Assembly: GCA_034433615.1 (NCBI GenBank)
Contig: DAOUAJ010000203.1
Span: forward strand, 1 to 5,267
DNA from: DAOUAJ01 sp034433615
Lineage (GTDB): Bacteria; Chloroflexota; Anaerolineae; DUEN01
DNA: 5,267 nucleotides
Direction of reading: 5' to 3'
In this document: piece after piece, positions 1 through 5,090 of the stretch
How the letters are laid out: each line of letters begins with the position of its first letter
Numbering within the stretch: the stretch's first letter is position 1
Position numbers and translations under genes: made by a program
The notes under the pieces: generated by a model
Database searches by the model: none
Told to the model about the DNA's origin: nothing
Seen by the model: the letters and a program-made list of their open reading frames with translations, nothing else

Positions 1-1
1 T

Positions 2-259
2 GGGTATGGCTGGCCGGATAAAGCTTACTGGGATCGGCAGGGGGTTTATGAGACGCTAGGACTGGCCTGGGCAGTGTATGCCGGGGCTAGGATCGGCGCG
101 GAGGTGGACCCCAGGGTCGTGCGGGCACTGCTGGAGGAGCAGGGGGATTCAGGTGGATTCCATACGCACTACCAGGCCGACGCCAAACGGCTGGCCGATC
201 CCAATGTCGAGACGACGAGTGTGGCCCTCTTGGGGCTGAACGCCTTACTGGAGGGATAG
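2..259 (+). CDS. Alpha-alpha toroid (prenyltransferase/squalene-cyclase-repeat-like) protein, C-terminal part
   Basis: This is an 85-residue C-terminal fragment; the reading frame is open from base 2 and ends at a TAG, so the gene begins upstream of the window. Visible signals are a Trp/Tyr-rich start (GYGWPDKAYWD), an aromatic helix (GLAWAVYAG), a GGFHTHY segment after LLEEQGDS, and a closing DPNVETTSVALLGLNALL helix. Repeated Q..GGF and (D/N)xETT..ALL.L segments are typical of alpha-alpha toroid proteins related to prenyltransferase and squalene-cyclase repeats. In those proteins, paired helices form a barrel around a ligand or substrate. No catalytic DCTAE or DXDD motif is visible in this piece, so enzymatic activity cannot be claimed. 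The next gene starts 18 bp downstream with a strong ribosome binding site and looks like a relative, so the two were probably co-transcribed. The fold assignment rests on pattern recognition and is moderate; the substrate is unknown. Confidence 0.55.
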   Translation, partial: GYGWPDKAYWDRQGVYETLGLAWAVYAGARIGAEVDPRVVRALLEEQGDSGGFHTHYQADAKRLADPNVETTSVALLGLNALLEG

Positions 260-262
260 AGT

Positions 263-271
263 AAAGGAGGG
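263..271 (+). promoter_or_regulatory. Strong ribosome binding site for the short toroid-like gene
   Basis: AAAGGAGGG lies 7 bases (counted from GGAGG) before the ATG at 278. It is nearly a perfect anti-Shine-Dalgarno match, and it sits in the 18 bp between the stop of the upstream gene and this start. It fixes the start of the downstream gene and indicates that the gene is, or recently was, translated. Confidence 0.8.
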
Positions 272-277
272 CAGACG

Positions 278-655
278 ATGCAACAATTTCTCGTCGTGGC
301 TATGATGGAATTTTGCGTGGGCTTGTGCCCACCGGCCCCGGGGCAGATAGAGGCGGCCATTTCTCAAGGGGTCGCCTATCTGGAAGGCGAACTCAATCCG
401 CAACTGGGCCTCCTGCGCGAGTCGCCGGTTACCGCCCCCATCACGTACTGGTTGGCTACCGATAACCAACTGGCCGCCTACGCGCTGCGACGCGCGGGAC
501 GAGAAGGCATGGCTGACACCGAGACCACGGCCTATGCGTTGTTGGCTCTGCTCTCAGTTCAAAGAGAATCCCAAGATGGCCCTCACCCGTCTCTGTTGTT
601 CATCGCTCAAGACGATCTTGCCGGCGCGCGCGTTCGACTCAAGCTGTTGGACTGA
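278..655 (+). CDS. Short toroid-like protein, probably truncated or internally deleted
   Basis: This gene encodes 125 residues; the start is fixed by an excellent Shine-Dalgarno sequence. Residues 1-22 are hydrophobic with two cysteines (FCVGLC) but lack the Lys/Arg of a normal signal peptide, so export is uncertain. Residues about 23-72 (from IEAAISQGVAYLEGELN through SPVTAPITYWLATDNQLAAYALRRAG) resemble the N-terminal part of alpha-alpha toroid proteins, where a conserved 'Y-W-L-x-T-D-N' segment is common. Residues about 78-92 (ADTETTAYALLALL) parallel the ADPNVETTSVALLGL end of the preceding gene. From about residue 93 on, the sequence is simply the antisense of the conserved 3' end of the aldo-keto reductase gene (overlap 554-655), so this tail is unlikely to be an ancestral part of the protein. 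Family members are usually several hundred residues long. I read this as a shortened copy, possibly with an internal deletion as well; a genuine small protein is the alternative. Confidence 0.5.
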   Translation: MQQFLVVAMMEFCVGLCPPAPGQIEAAISQGVAYLEGELNPQLGLLRESPVTAPITYWLATDNQLAAYALRRAGREGMADTETTAYALLALLSVQRESQDGPHPSLLFIAQDDLAGARVRLKLLD

Positions 656-1615
656 GGAGGCACCAGGAATCACCGGCCCCATCCCTGGCAAAGTCAGCAT
701 GTACGCCAAAGCCAGTTGGTTCAGTTCCATGTCCCACTCGTGAGCCAGCGTCGCAAGCCGATGTAATTTCGCCATCACGTCCCCTTTTGTATCGTTTTCC
801 AGCGTGCCCTCGTCGTACAACCGGTCGCCAGGGCCAACTTTAGCCAGGTCCAGGTATCGTTCTGTGAGCAGCCCTCTGGCTAATGGGCTATAAGCGATGT
901 AGGAGACCCCGGTGCGACCGCAGTGCTCGAGAACGCCTTTGTGTTCTGGTCTCAGCTCCCCGTGCAGGATATCAAAACCGTTCTGGACGGCAATGACCCG
1001 GCAGCGGACCGAAAGACTCGATTCCATCATTTGATAAAGACGCAACTGCTCTACAGAGAAGTTGCTCACGCCAAAGTAACGGATCAGATCGCGTTGAACC
1101 AGATCCTCTATGGCTGCCAGACTCTCCTCCACCGGCGTGAAGGGTTCGTAGGCGTGGAAATAGAGCAAGTCAATGTGGTCTATTTGCAACCGCGCTAAAC
1201 AGGCATAGACCGAATCCAGGATGTTACCACGTGAAAGCCGGCAATGGTTGGGGGTGAGGCCGTCCATGCCGCCGAAGACTTTGGTCGCGATGACCACATT
1301 CCGCCGTTGGTCAGGGTTCGCCTTCAACCACTTGCCGATCAGCCGTTCCGAATTGCCGGAGGCGTTGTTGTAACGGTTAGCGGTATCCCAGAAGGTCACG
1401 CCCAGTTCGATGGCCCGGTCGAAGATCTGGAATGCCGTTTTCTCATCCACCCGGGAACCATCCCCGGTCTCCGGGTAGCCGAACTTCCACGTGCCCAGCC
1501 CCACGGCTGAGGCGCGCAGCCCCGACCGGCCGATCCAGCGGTAGGGCATGCCGTAGAAGTCATCGGTTGTAAAAGGAACGCCATACAGTTCGGGATGCGG
1601 TACTGTATGATCCAT
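554..1615 (-). CDS. Aldo-keto reductase family oxidoreductase
   Basis: This 353-residue cytoplasmic NAD(P)H-dependent oxidoreductase of the aldo/keto reductase superfamily (COG0667-like) should reduce aldehydes or ketones or oxidise sugars or alcohols. The catalytic tetrad can be read: Asp77 and Tyr82 in FWDTANRYN, Lys112 in VVIATKVFGG, and His154 in LLYFHAYEP. The cofactor-binding landmarks FGVSNFS (181-187), YSPLARGLLT (242-251) and VIPGASSVQQLESN (315-328) are all present, and the protein has the usual (beta/alpha)8 length. The ATG at 1615 was chosen because GAGGAGG lies 5 bases upstream; the ATGs at 1657 and 1636 have no ribosome binding site. It is the last gene of the minus-strand row, 45 bp after the M20 gene. 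Its 3' end overlaps the convergent toroid-like gene by 102 bp. The C-terminus (LSDEQQRRVRAIL) looks normal for the family, so this gene appears intact. The substrate is unknown. Confidence 0.93.
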   Translation of the reverse strand: MDHTVPHPELYGVPFTTDDFYGMPYRWIGRSGLRASAVGLGTWKFGYPETGDGSRVDEKTAFQIFDRAIELGVTFWDTANRYNNASGNSERLIGKWLKANPDQRRNVVIATKVFGGMDGLTPNHCRLSRGNILDSVYACLARLQIDHIDLLYFHAYEPFTPVEESLAAIEDLVQRDLIRYFGVSNFSVEQLRLYQMMESSLSVRCRVIAVQNGFDILHGELRPEHKGVLEHCGRTGVSYIAYSPLARGLLTERYLDLAKVGPGDRLYDEGTLENDTKGDVMAKLHRLATLAHEWDMELNQLALAYMLTLPGMGPVIPGASSVQQLESNARAGKIVLSDEQQRRVRAILGFSLN

Positions 1616-1620
1616 TTCAG

Positions 1621-1627
1621 CCTCCTC
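1621..1627 (-). promoter_or_regulatory. Ribosome binding site deciding the aldo-keto reductase start
   Basis: On the minus strand GAGGAGG is followed by CTGAA and then ATG (1615-1613). The two in-frame ATGs further upstream (1657, 1636) have no comparable motif, so this site argues for the shorter 353-residue protein. Confidence 0.8.
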
Positions 1628-1660
1628 ATTTAACATTGTCAAGGTAGCACCGCACATCTA

Positions 1661-2839
1661 TCAGTCCGTGCCGAGTCCCAAGTATCGCGCGGCTGTTGCC
1701 AACAGCACTCTTGCCAACTGTTCAAGCCGGGAGAGAGCCACGAATTCCGGTGTGGCATGTGCTCGCTCCAGGCCGCAGCCAAAGTAGACAGCCGGCACGC
1801 CCCCTTCGTTCACGAAGAGTGACACGTCGCCCACGGCCGCAAAGCCGCCCAGAGGCAATGGCCGGCCGGTGACCTCCTGGTACCCCTGCTGCAACAGCCG
1901 TACAATTGGCTCGTCCTCCTGCACTTGAAAGCCGTCCCTGGTCTTCACCAGATTCAGCCGAATACTGGCCGGAGTACGCCAACGAATCGGCTCCAGGTGG
2001 GCCTGGAACTCAGCTTCTACTTCAGGGAAGCGCTTCTGCGGGGCGTAGCGGCGCGTGCCGACGATACGGCAGCGGGTGGGCACCCGGTTGTAAAAGTCGC
2101 CGCTCTCGATCTGACCGATGAAGAGGGATTCCGGCCCCACATGAGGGAAAACCTCACCCTGGCTCAACTCTTCGGCCCAGGTGCGCAGGGCATTGGCCAC
2201 GTCCAGTCCAATCAGGATCGGGTGGGGCAGGCCCGGCGGTGCCTGCACTTCGTGCATCGGTTCCCCTTCGCGTTCAATGACGATCTCGAAAGTGCTCATC
2301 CCTTTGCCGATCACGGCCACCTCATCCGACGGCCCTTCGACGTTGATGACTGTGTCGCCCACGATGCCGCGCTCGAGGAGGCGGAGCAGGCTCTGCCCAC
2401 GGCCCAGCGGTGCCTCATGCAGTCCGTAGCCACAGATCATCAGGCGACCCTGCAGGTGATCCCGTATCCTTGCCAGCACGCGCACTACCTCCAGCACGGC
2501 CGCCATGCCCCCTTTCATGTCGCAGGCGCCGCGCCCGTAGAGGACGCCCTCGCGAATGACTGGCGGGTCGTGAGGGACGGGGATGACGTCCAGGTGGCCG
2601 GCCAGCTCCAGAGTGGGGCCGGGCCGGCTGCCGTTCAGATAGGCGATCACGCTGGGTGAGTGAGGGAACTCCTCATCTAATTCAACCGTCAACCCGACCT
2701 CGCGCAGGCATTCAGCATAGAACTCGGCGACCTGCCGTGAGTCGCCGGTCGGGCTGGGAATGCGCACCAGGTCCAGGGCCCATTGATGGACGTGTGATGG
2801 GTCAAGCTGTTGTTGCAGCCAAGTTGTCATGGAATCCAT
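1661..2839 (-). CDS. M20 family metallopeptidase/deacylase (ArgE/DapE-like) with unusual active-site His
   Basis: This 392-residue cytoplasmic enzyme of the M20 amidohydrolase family (ArgE/DapE/CPG2/ACY1) is expected to hydrolyse an N-acyl amino acid or peptide bond with one or two zinc ions. Family landmarks appear in order: His82/Asp84 in AGHLDVIPVP; Asp107, the likely bridging ligand, in GRGACDMKGG; Glu142 in LHEAPLGRG; Glu168 in NVEGPSDE; His196 in GEPMHEVQ at the start of the dimerisation domain; FYNRVPTRCRI (249-259); GDVSLFVNEGG; and His361 in RAHATPEFV. The oddity is position 141. The spacing from Asp107 (34 and 35 residues) is the same as in DapE and CPG2, where two consecutive glutamates serve as general base and ligand. 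Here they are His141-Glu142, so the base position is histidine. ATG 2839 is preceded by AGAGGA at 8 bases, which fixes the start. The gene sits 41 bp after the acetyltransferase and 45 bp before the aldo-keto reductase. The substrate cannot be named. Confidence 0.9.
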   Translation of the reverse strand: MDSMTTWLQQQLDPSHVHQWALDLVRIPSPTGDSRQVAEFYAECLREVGLTVELDEEFPHSPSVIAYLNGSRPGPTLELAGHLDVIPVPHDPPVIREGVLYGRGACDMKGGMAAVLEVVRVLARIRDHLQGRLMICGYGLHEAPLGRGQSLLRLLERGIVGDTVINVEGPSDEVAVIGKGMSTFEIVIEREGEPMHEVQAPPGLPHPILIGLDVANALRTWAEELSQGEVFPHVGPESLFIGQIESGDFYNRVPTRCRIVGTRRYAPQKRFPEVEAEFQAHLEPIRWRTPASIRLNLVKTRDGFQVQEDEPIVRLLQQGYQEVTGRPLPLGGFAAVGDVSLFVNEGGVPAVYFGCGLERAHATPEFVALSRLEQLARVLLATAARYLGLGTD

Positions 2840-2847
2840 GTGTTGGT

Positions 2848-2853
2848 TCCTCT
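2848..2853 (-). promoter_or_regulatory. Ribosome binding site of the M20 gene
   Basis: AGAGGA on the minus strand lies 8 bases before the ATG ending at 2839. The next in-frame ATG (codon 4, at 2830) has no such motif, so the longer start is preferred. Confidence 0.7.
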
Positions 2854-2873
2854 AACTGAAAGTGGGCGGGCAC

Positions 2874-2950
2874 CCCCCATTCAGGGGGCAGGCGGAGGCG
2901 CCGCCCTTACGCGGACGTGGACGTAGGGGCGATCCCTCCGCGGTCGCCCC
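2874..2950. repeat. Cluster of three palindromes, including a GGGGCGA...TCGCCCC intergenic-type repeat
   Basis: Three inverted repeats lie back to back around the acetyltransferase stop codon. CCCCC (2874-2878)/GGGGG (2884-2888) has a 5-nt loop that contains part of the stop. GGCGG (2891-2895)/CCGCC (2901-2905) has a 5-nt loop. GGGGCGA (2926-2932)/TCGCCCC (2944-2950) extends by a CC/GG pair with one bulged T. From memory, the last resembles palindromic GTAGGGGCGA...TCGCCCC units that are dispersed between genes in many Chloroflexota and other environmental genomes. No second copy is in this window, so membership of a dispersed family is an inference. No T-run follows on the minus strand, so a classical terminator is not supported; an mRNA 3'-end stabiliser or processing hairpin is possible. 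Confidence 0.6.
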
Positions 2951-4224
2951 CCTGTCGGTCCGCAATACAGGTAGGGCATGTAAAGGTACGATATCATCTT
3001 CGGGAACAGCACCCGGAGCACGTGGCGGCTCTCCGTCTTCACGACGATGTCCGGCCAGGCGTCTCGCAGTTCATCCAGATCACGGTAACCGAAGACCAGG
3101 CGCATGAAGGCGTCGGAGGGGATGCAAAGATCGCCACCGTCGGCGCCCATCGAGGCATCCACGAAGCCGAGCGAATCCACGCTGACGAGCTTCCCCGCCT
3201 CGAACCGGAGCACGAAGGCCTGGCGGAACAGGTTGATGGTCAGGTTAGCGGTAAGGCTGGCGCAATCAGAAGCTGCCAGGCGGCGTTCCAGGACCGGCCC
3301 GATCTTGGACAAGAGGCGCGCAAAGTCCGGGACGCGCAGCAGCCACTGATCGGATGGCACTGATACACTGCCCAAGCTGCGAGCAGCCTGCACCAGCGCG
3401 TTGGTCTGGGGCCAGCCAAGCTGAATCTCGCCGGAAGTTTCCGTCTTGAGCTGGCGCAGCACGGCCATAGCCACCTCATGACTCGCCATCCCACTCTCAA
3501 CCACTCTGACCCCTTGATTATGCTCCAGCTTAAGGGCACAGATGTAGCCGACGGCGCGGTTACTACCTTGTTCCTCCACTATCTGTACCGGATATTGCGC
3601 CCATTCCAGCAAGAACCGCCAGTAATCCGGACTTCGTAAGGTGTGCAGTTGCAGCGTCCTCATCGCGTCCTGGTAGAGCCTGGCCAACGCCGGCACATCG
3701 TCCAGAGTTGCCGGCCGCAGCGTGTAAGGGCATGGTCGGCCGTCAGCCTGATCGGGAATGCGCCACGCCGCAAGGGAATCGCTCGCCGCATGGTCAATGG
3801 CGTAGCCATAGCCGTACTGGCGGTAGTAGTAGGGGATCCCCTCGATGATGCTCAGATCGAAGCCGCGTTCGCTCACCATCTGGTGGAAACGGTTAATCTG
3901 CGCCCGCACGAGCCCGCGATGGCGATAGTCTGGGTGCGTGGCCACCATCTCCAGCATCACCACGTCCAGGGTGACGTCCTCATAGCGGCAGTGCCAGGGG
4001 ATGAGGCAGGTGGTAGACACTACCTGGCCTGTGCGTTCATCCTCGACGAAGAGAAAATCGTCGTAGCTTGCTTCGGGATGGTGGCGTGGTAAGTAAGCGC
4101 AGGTTATGCCCTCAGCTTTGCTGACGACAGCAGCGTGAAAGGCGGCATATCGCTCGATGTCGCGCTCGTTGCGGATAGTGCGCAGGATCAGCCCGTTCCC
4201 TAAGTTTTCTTTATAAGGAGCCAT
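2881..4224 (-). CDS. Eis-like GNAT family N-acetyltransferase with SCP2-like C-terminal domain
   Basis: This 447-residue cytoplasmic acetyl-CoA-dependent acyltransferase has Eis-type architecture. Residues about 10-155 form the first GNAT domain, with the acetyl-CoA loop VATHPDYRHRGL (94-105) preceded by the VVMLEM strand. A tyrosine-rich segment IPYYYRQYGYGYA (130-142) corresponds to the IYxRFGYGPA segment of Eis that carries the catalytic tyrosine. Residues about 165-300 form a second, degenerate GNAT-like domain (starting YTLRPATLDDVPAL). Residues about 325-418 resemble the sterol-carrier-protein-2-like C-terminal domain (FRQAFVLRFEAGKL through LRVLFPKMISYLYMPYL). Eis proteins acetylate amines on varied substrates; the target here is unknown. 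ATG 4224 is chosen because AGAGGGA lies 6 bases upstream and the family's N-terminus fits. A GTG-type start at 4323 would add 33 Arg/Gly/Pro-rich residues that look non-genic. Residues 422-447 (beginning GPTGGRPRR) are an odd Arg/Pro-rich tail encoded largely by palindromic repeat sequence. The gene is second in the minus-strand row. Confidence 0.85.
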   Translation of the reverse strand: MAPYKENLGNGLILRTIRNERDIERYAAFHAAVVSKAEGITCAYLPRHHPEASYDDFLFVEDERTGQVVSTTCLIPWHCRYEDVTLDVVMLEMVATHPDYRHRGLVRAQINRFHQMVSERGFDLSIIEGIPYYYRQYGYGYAIDHAASDSLAAWRIPDQADGRPCPYTLRPATLDDVPALARLYQDAMRTLQLHTLRSPDYWRFLLEWAQYPVQIVEEQGSNRAVGYICALKLEHNQGVRVVESGMASHEVAMAVLRQLKTETSGEIQLGWPQTNALVQAARSLGSVSVPSDQWLLRVPDFARLLSKIGPVLERRLAASDCASLTANLTINLFRQAFVLRFEAGKLVSVDSLGFVDASMGADGGDLCIPSDAFMRLVFGYRDLDELRDAWPDIVVKTESRHVLRVLFPKMISYLYMPYLYCGPTGGRPRRDRPYVHVRVRAAPPPAP

Positions 4225-4230
4225 CGTGAG

Positions 4231-4237
4231 TCCCTCT
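4231..4237 (-). promoter_or_regulatory. Ribosome binding site deciding the acetyltransferase start
   Basis: AGAGGGA on the minus strand, then six bases, then ATG (4224). It supports the 447-residue protein over the longer open frame that begins at 4323. Confidence 0.75.
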
Positions 4238-4257
4238 ACCCTGGCAACTACCCTTGT

Positions 4258-4294
4258 GCCTGCCCGTCCTGGACGATCAGTCCAGGGGACAGGC
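4258..4294. promoter_or_regulatory. Hairpin/dyad between the Gfo/Idh/MocA remnant and the acetyltransferase
   Basis: A perfect 7-bp inverted repeat CCTGGAC (4268-4274)/GTCCAGG (4280-4286) surrounds a 5-nt loop. It is flanked by an outer GCCTG (4258-4262)/CAGGC (4290-4294) arm, with a short imperfect stretch between. It fills much of the 80-bp gap upstream of the acetyltransferase ribosome binding site. No T-run follows in either direction, so an intrinsic terminator is unlikely. An mRNA processing/stability hairpin or a dyad operator is possible. No convincing -35/-10 pair was seen in this gap. Confidence 0.5.
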
Positions 4295-4304
4295 CAACCG
4301 CCAG

Positions 4305-4709
4305 CTACAAAGCGACGGGACATCCCTTCCGGGCAGAGTCACGCGCGGCCAGGGAAATCTCGGTGATCCTCTTTGCCATCTCCACCGAGATAACCGGCTC
4401 CCTGCCCTTCAGAAAATCGTCTACCCAGAACATCTCCCAGCCTGGCGTCTGACCCGGTACGGGCAGCGCCTCGTAGCCCTTTGTACTGTCCAGGCTCACG
4501 ACCGTCCTGGTCGAATCGCCCTCTACTCGATGGATACTGACCACCCCCTTCGGCCCGACGATCTCCAGTTGCCAGGAAGGGTAGGGTACACGGTTGCAGA
4601 AATACATGTCAAAAGAGGCCACGCCCCCTCCTGCCATGCGCATCACGATCCTGCCGCAGTCCATAAATGGGCTGTCAGGGCTGGTAAAATTAAGGATGCT
4701 CAGGCTCAA
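4305..4709 (-). pseudogene. Gfo/Idh/MocA family oxidoreductase, C-terminal remnant
   Basis: The open frame has 134 codons, from a TTG at 4709 to a TAG at 4305; one codon further back sequence ATA and ATC are followed by a stop (4716-4718). The protein matches only the C-terminal half of Gfo/Idh/MocA oxidoreductases (normally about 330-400 residues). It has the beta-sheet segment around GGGVASFDMYFCN (27-39), WQLEIVGPKGVVSIHR (46-61), and the closing WVDDFLKGREPVISVE (95-110) and ITEISLAARDSARKGCPV helix. The N-terminal Rossmann domain with its GxGxxG NAD(P) motif and the EKP motif are absent, so the fragment should be catalytically dead. No ribosome binding site is seen at the TTG. Coding resemblance stops near 4700, where the divergent antitoxin-like gene begins, so the break is probably a deletion or rearrangement junction. 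It lies 80 bp upstream of the acetyltransferase and probably was the first gene of that row. Confidence 0.8.
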
Positions 4710-4733
4710 TATGATCTAACCCTGGATAAATCT

Positions 4734-5090
4734 GTGCTGAGCCAGGAGCCAATCTTGCTGCGCCACAACGGTGAACCGGTGGCCGCCATTGTGCCCATCG
4801 CCGAGTACGAAGCCTTCTGTGCCTGGCGTGAAGCTGAAGAGCGCCGCAAACGCCGGCAGGTGTTCCAGGAGGCCTTTGAGCGCGAGCGCGCAGCGTATGC
4901 ACAACTGGAAGAACGCCTGCAGCCACAGTACGAAGGCCTGTACGTGGCCATCCGGGACGGATGGGTGGTGGATAGCGACGCCGACGAACTGGCTCTCATC
5001 ACCCGGGTCTATGAGTGCTTCGGCTATGGCCCCATGTACGTGCGCAAAATCGGTGCTCCCTTGCCGGTCGTCCACATCCCTTCCCCGTAG
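4734..5090 (+). CDS. Phd-like antitoxin/DUF5678-like fusion protein, 5' end probably missing
   Basis: This gives 118 residues from an in-frame GTG with no ribosome binding site; recognisable sequence (YDLTLDKSVL) seems to extend upstream to about 4710, so the true start is probably lost. Residues 1-28 (EPILLRHNGEPVAAIVPIAEYEAF) match the core of Phd/YefM-type antitoxins, which bind DNA and a toxin (compare '...V.I.R.G.PVA.LVP..EYE'). Residues about 31-60 form a highly charged helix (REAEERRKRRQVF, FERERAAYAQLEERL). Residues about 61-112 (QPQYEGLYVAIRDGWVVDSD, then RVYECFGYGPMYVRKIG) resemble the small DUF5678 domain. The closing VVHIPSP is a recurrent C-terminal signature of such proteins as I remember them. 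No toxin gene follows; instead a retropepsin-like fragment begins at once. Both domain calls are from motif recognition and the function is unknown. The frame is also open far upstream (to 4254), but that stretch is antisense to the oxidoreductase remnant. Confidence 0.65.
   Translation: MLSQEPILLRHNGEPVAAIVPIAEYEAFCAWREAEERRKRRQVFQEAFERERAAYAQLEERLQPQYEGLYVAIRDGWVVDSDADELALITRVYECFGYGPMYVRKIGAPLPVVHIPSP

Noticed and set aside
1616..1657. Longer start of the aldo-keto reductase at ATG 1657
   Set aside because: It would add 14 residues with no ribosome binding site, while ATG 1615 has GAGGAGG at ideal spacing.
1925..2659. 244-codon plus-strand open frame opposite the M20 gene
   Set aside because: It is antisense to a clearly conserved M20 protein, has a His/Ala/Pro-rich composition typical of shadow frames, and shows no ribosome binding site or domain signal.
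2874..2950. Rho-independent terminator after the acetyltransferase
   Set aside because: The hairpins have no following T-run on the minus strand, and the M20 gene follows after only 41 bp with the same orientation.
2917..4092. Plus-strand open frames (2917-3363 and 3643-4092) opposite the acetyltransferase
   Set aside because: Both lie wholly inside the Eis-like gene on the other strand and show no recognisable motif; they are explained by GC-rich codon use.
4225..4323. Longer start of the acetyltransferase at 4323
   Set aside because: It would overlap the oxidoreductase remnant, cross the 4258-4294 dyad and add 33 Arg/Gly/Pro-rich residues; ATG 4224 has its own ribosome binding site.
4254..4733. 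Upstream extension of the antitoxin-like frame to a GTG at 4254
   Set aside because: The extra 160 codons are antisense to the conserved Gfo/Idh/MocA C-terminus and show no protein motif; they are open by chance.
4716..5075. Minus-strand frames opposite the antitoxin-like gene
   Set aside because: The plus-strand frame has clear antitoxin and DUF5678-like motifs, whereas the minus frames are Ser/Arg- or His/Phe-rich without any motif.
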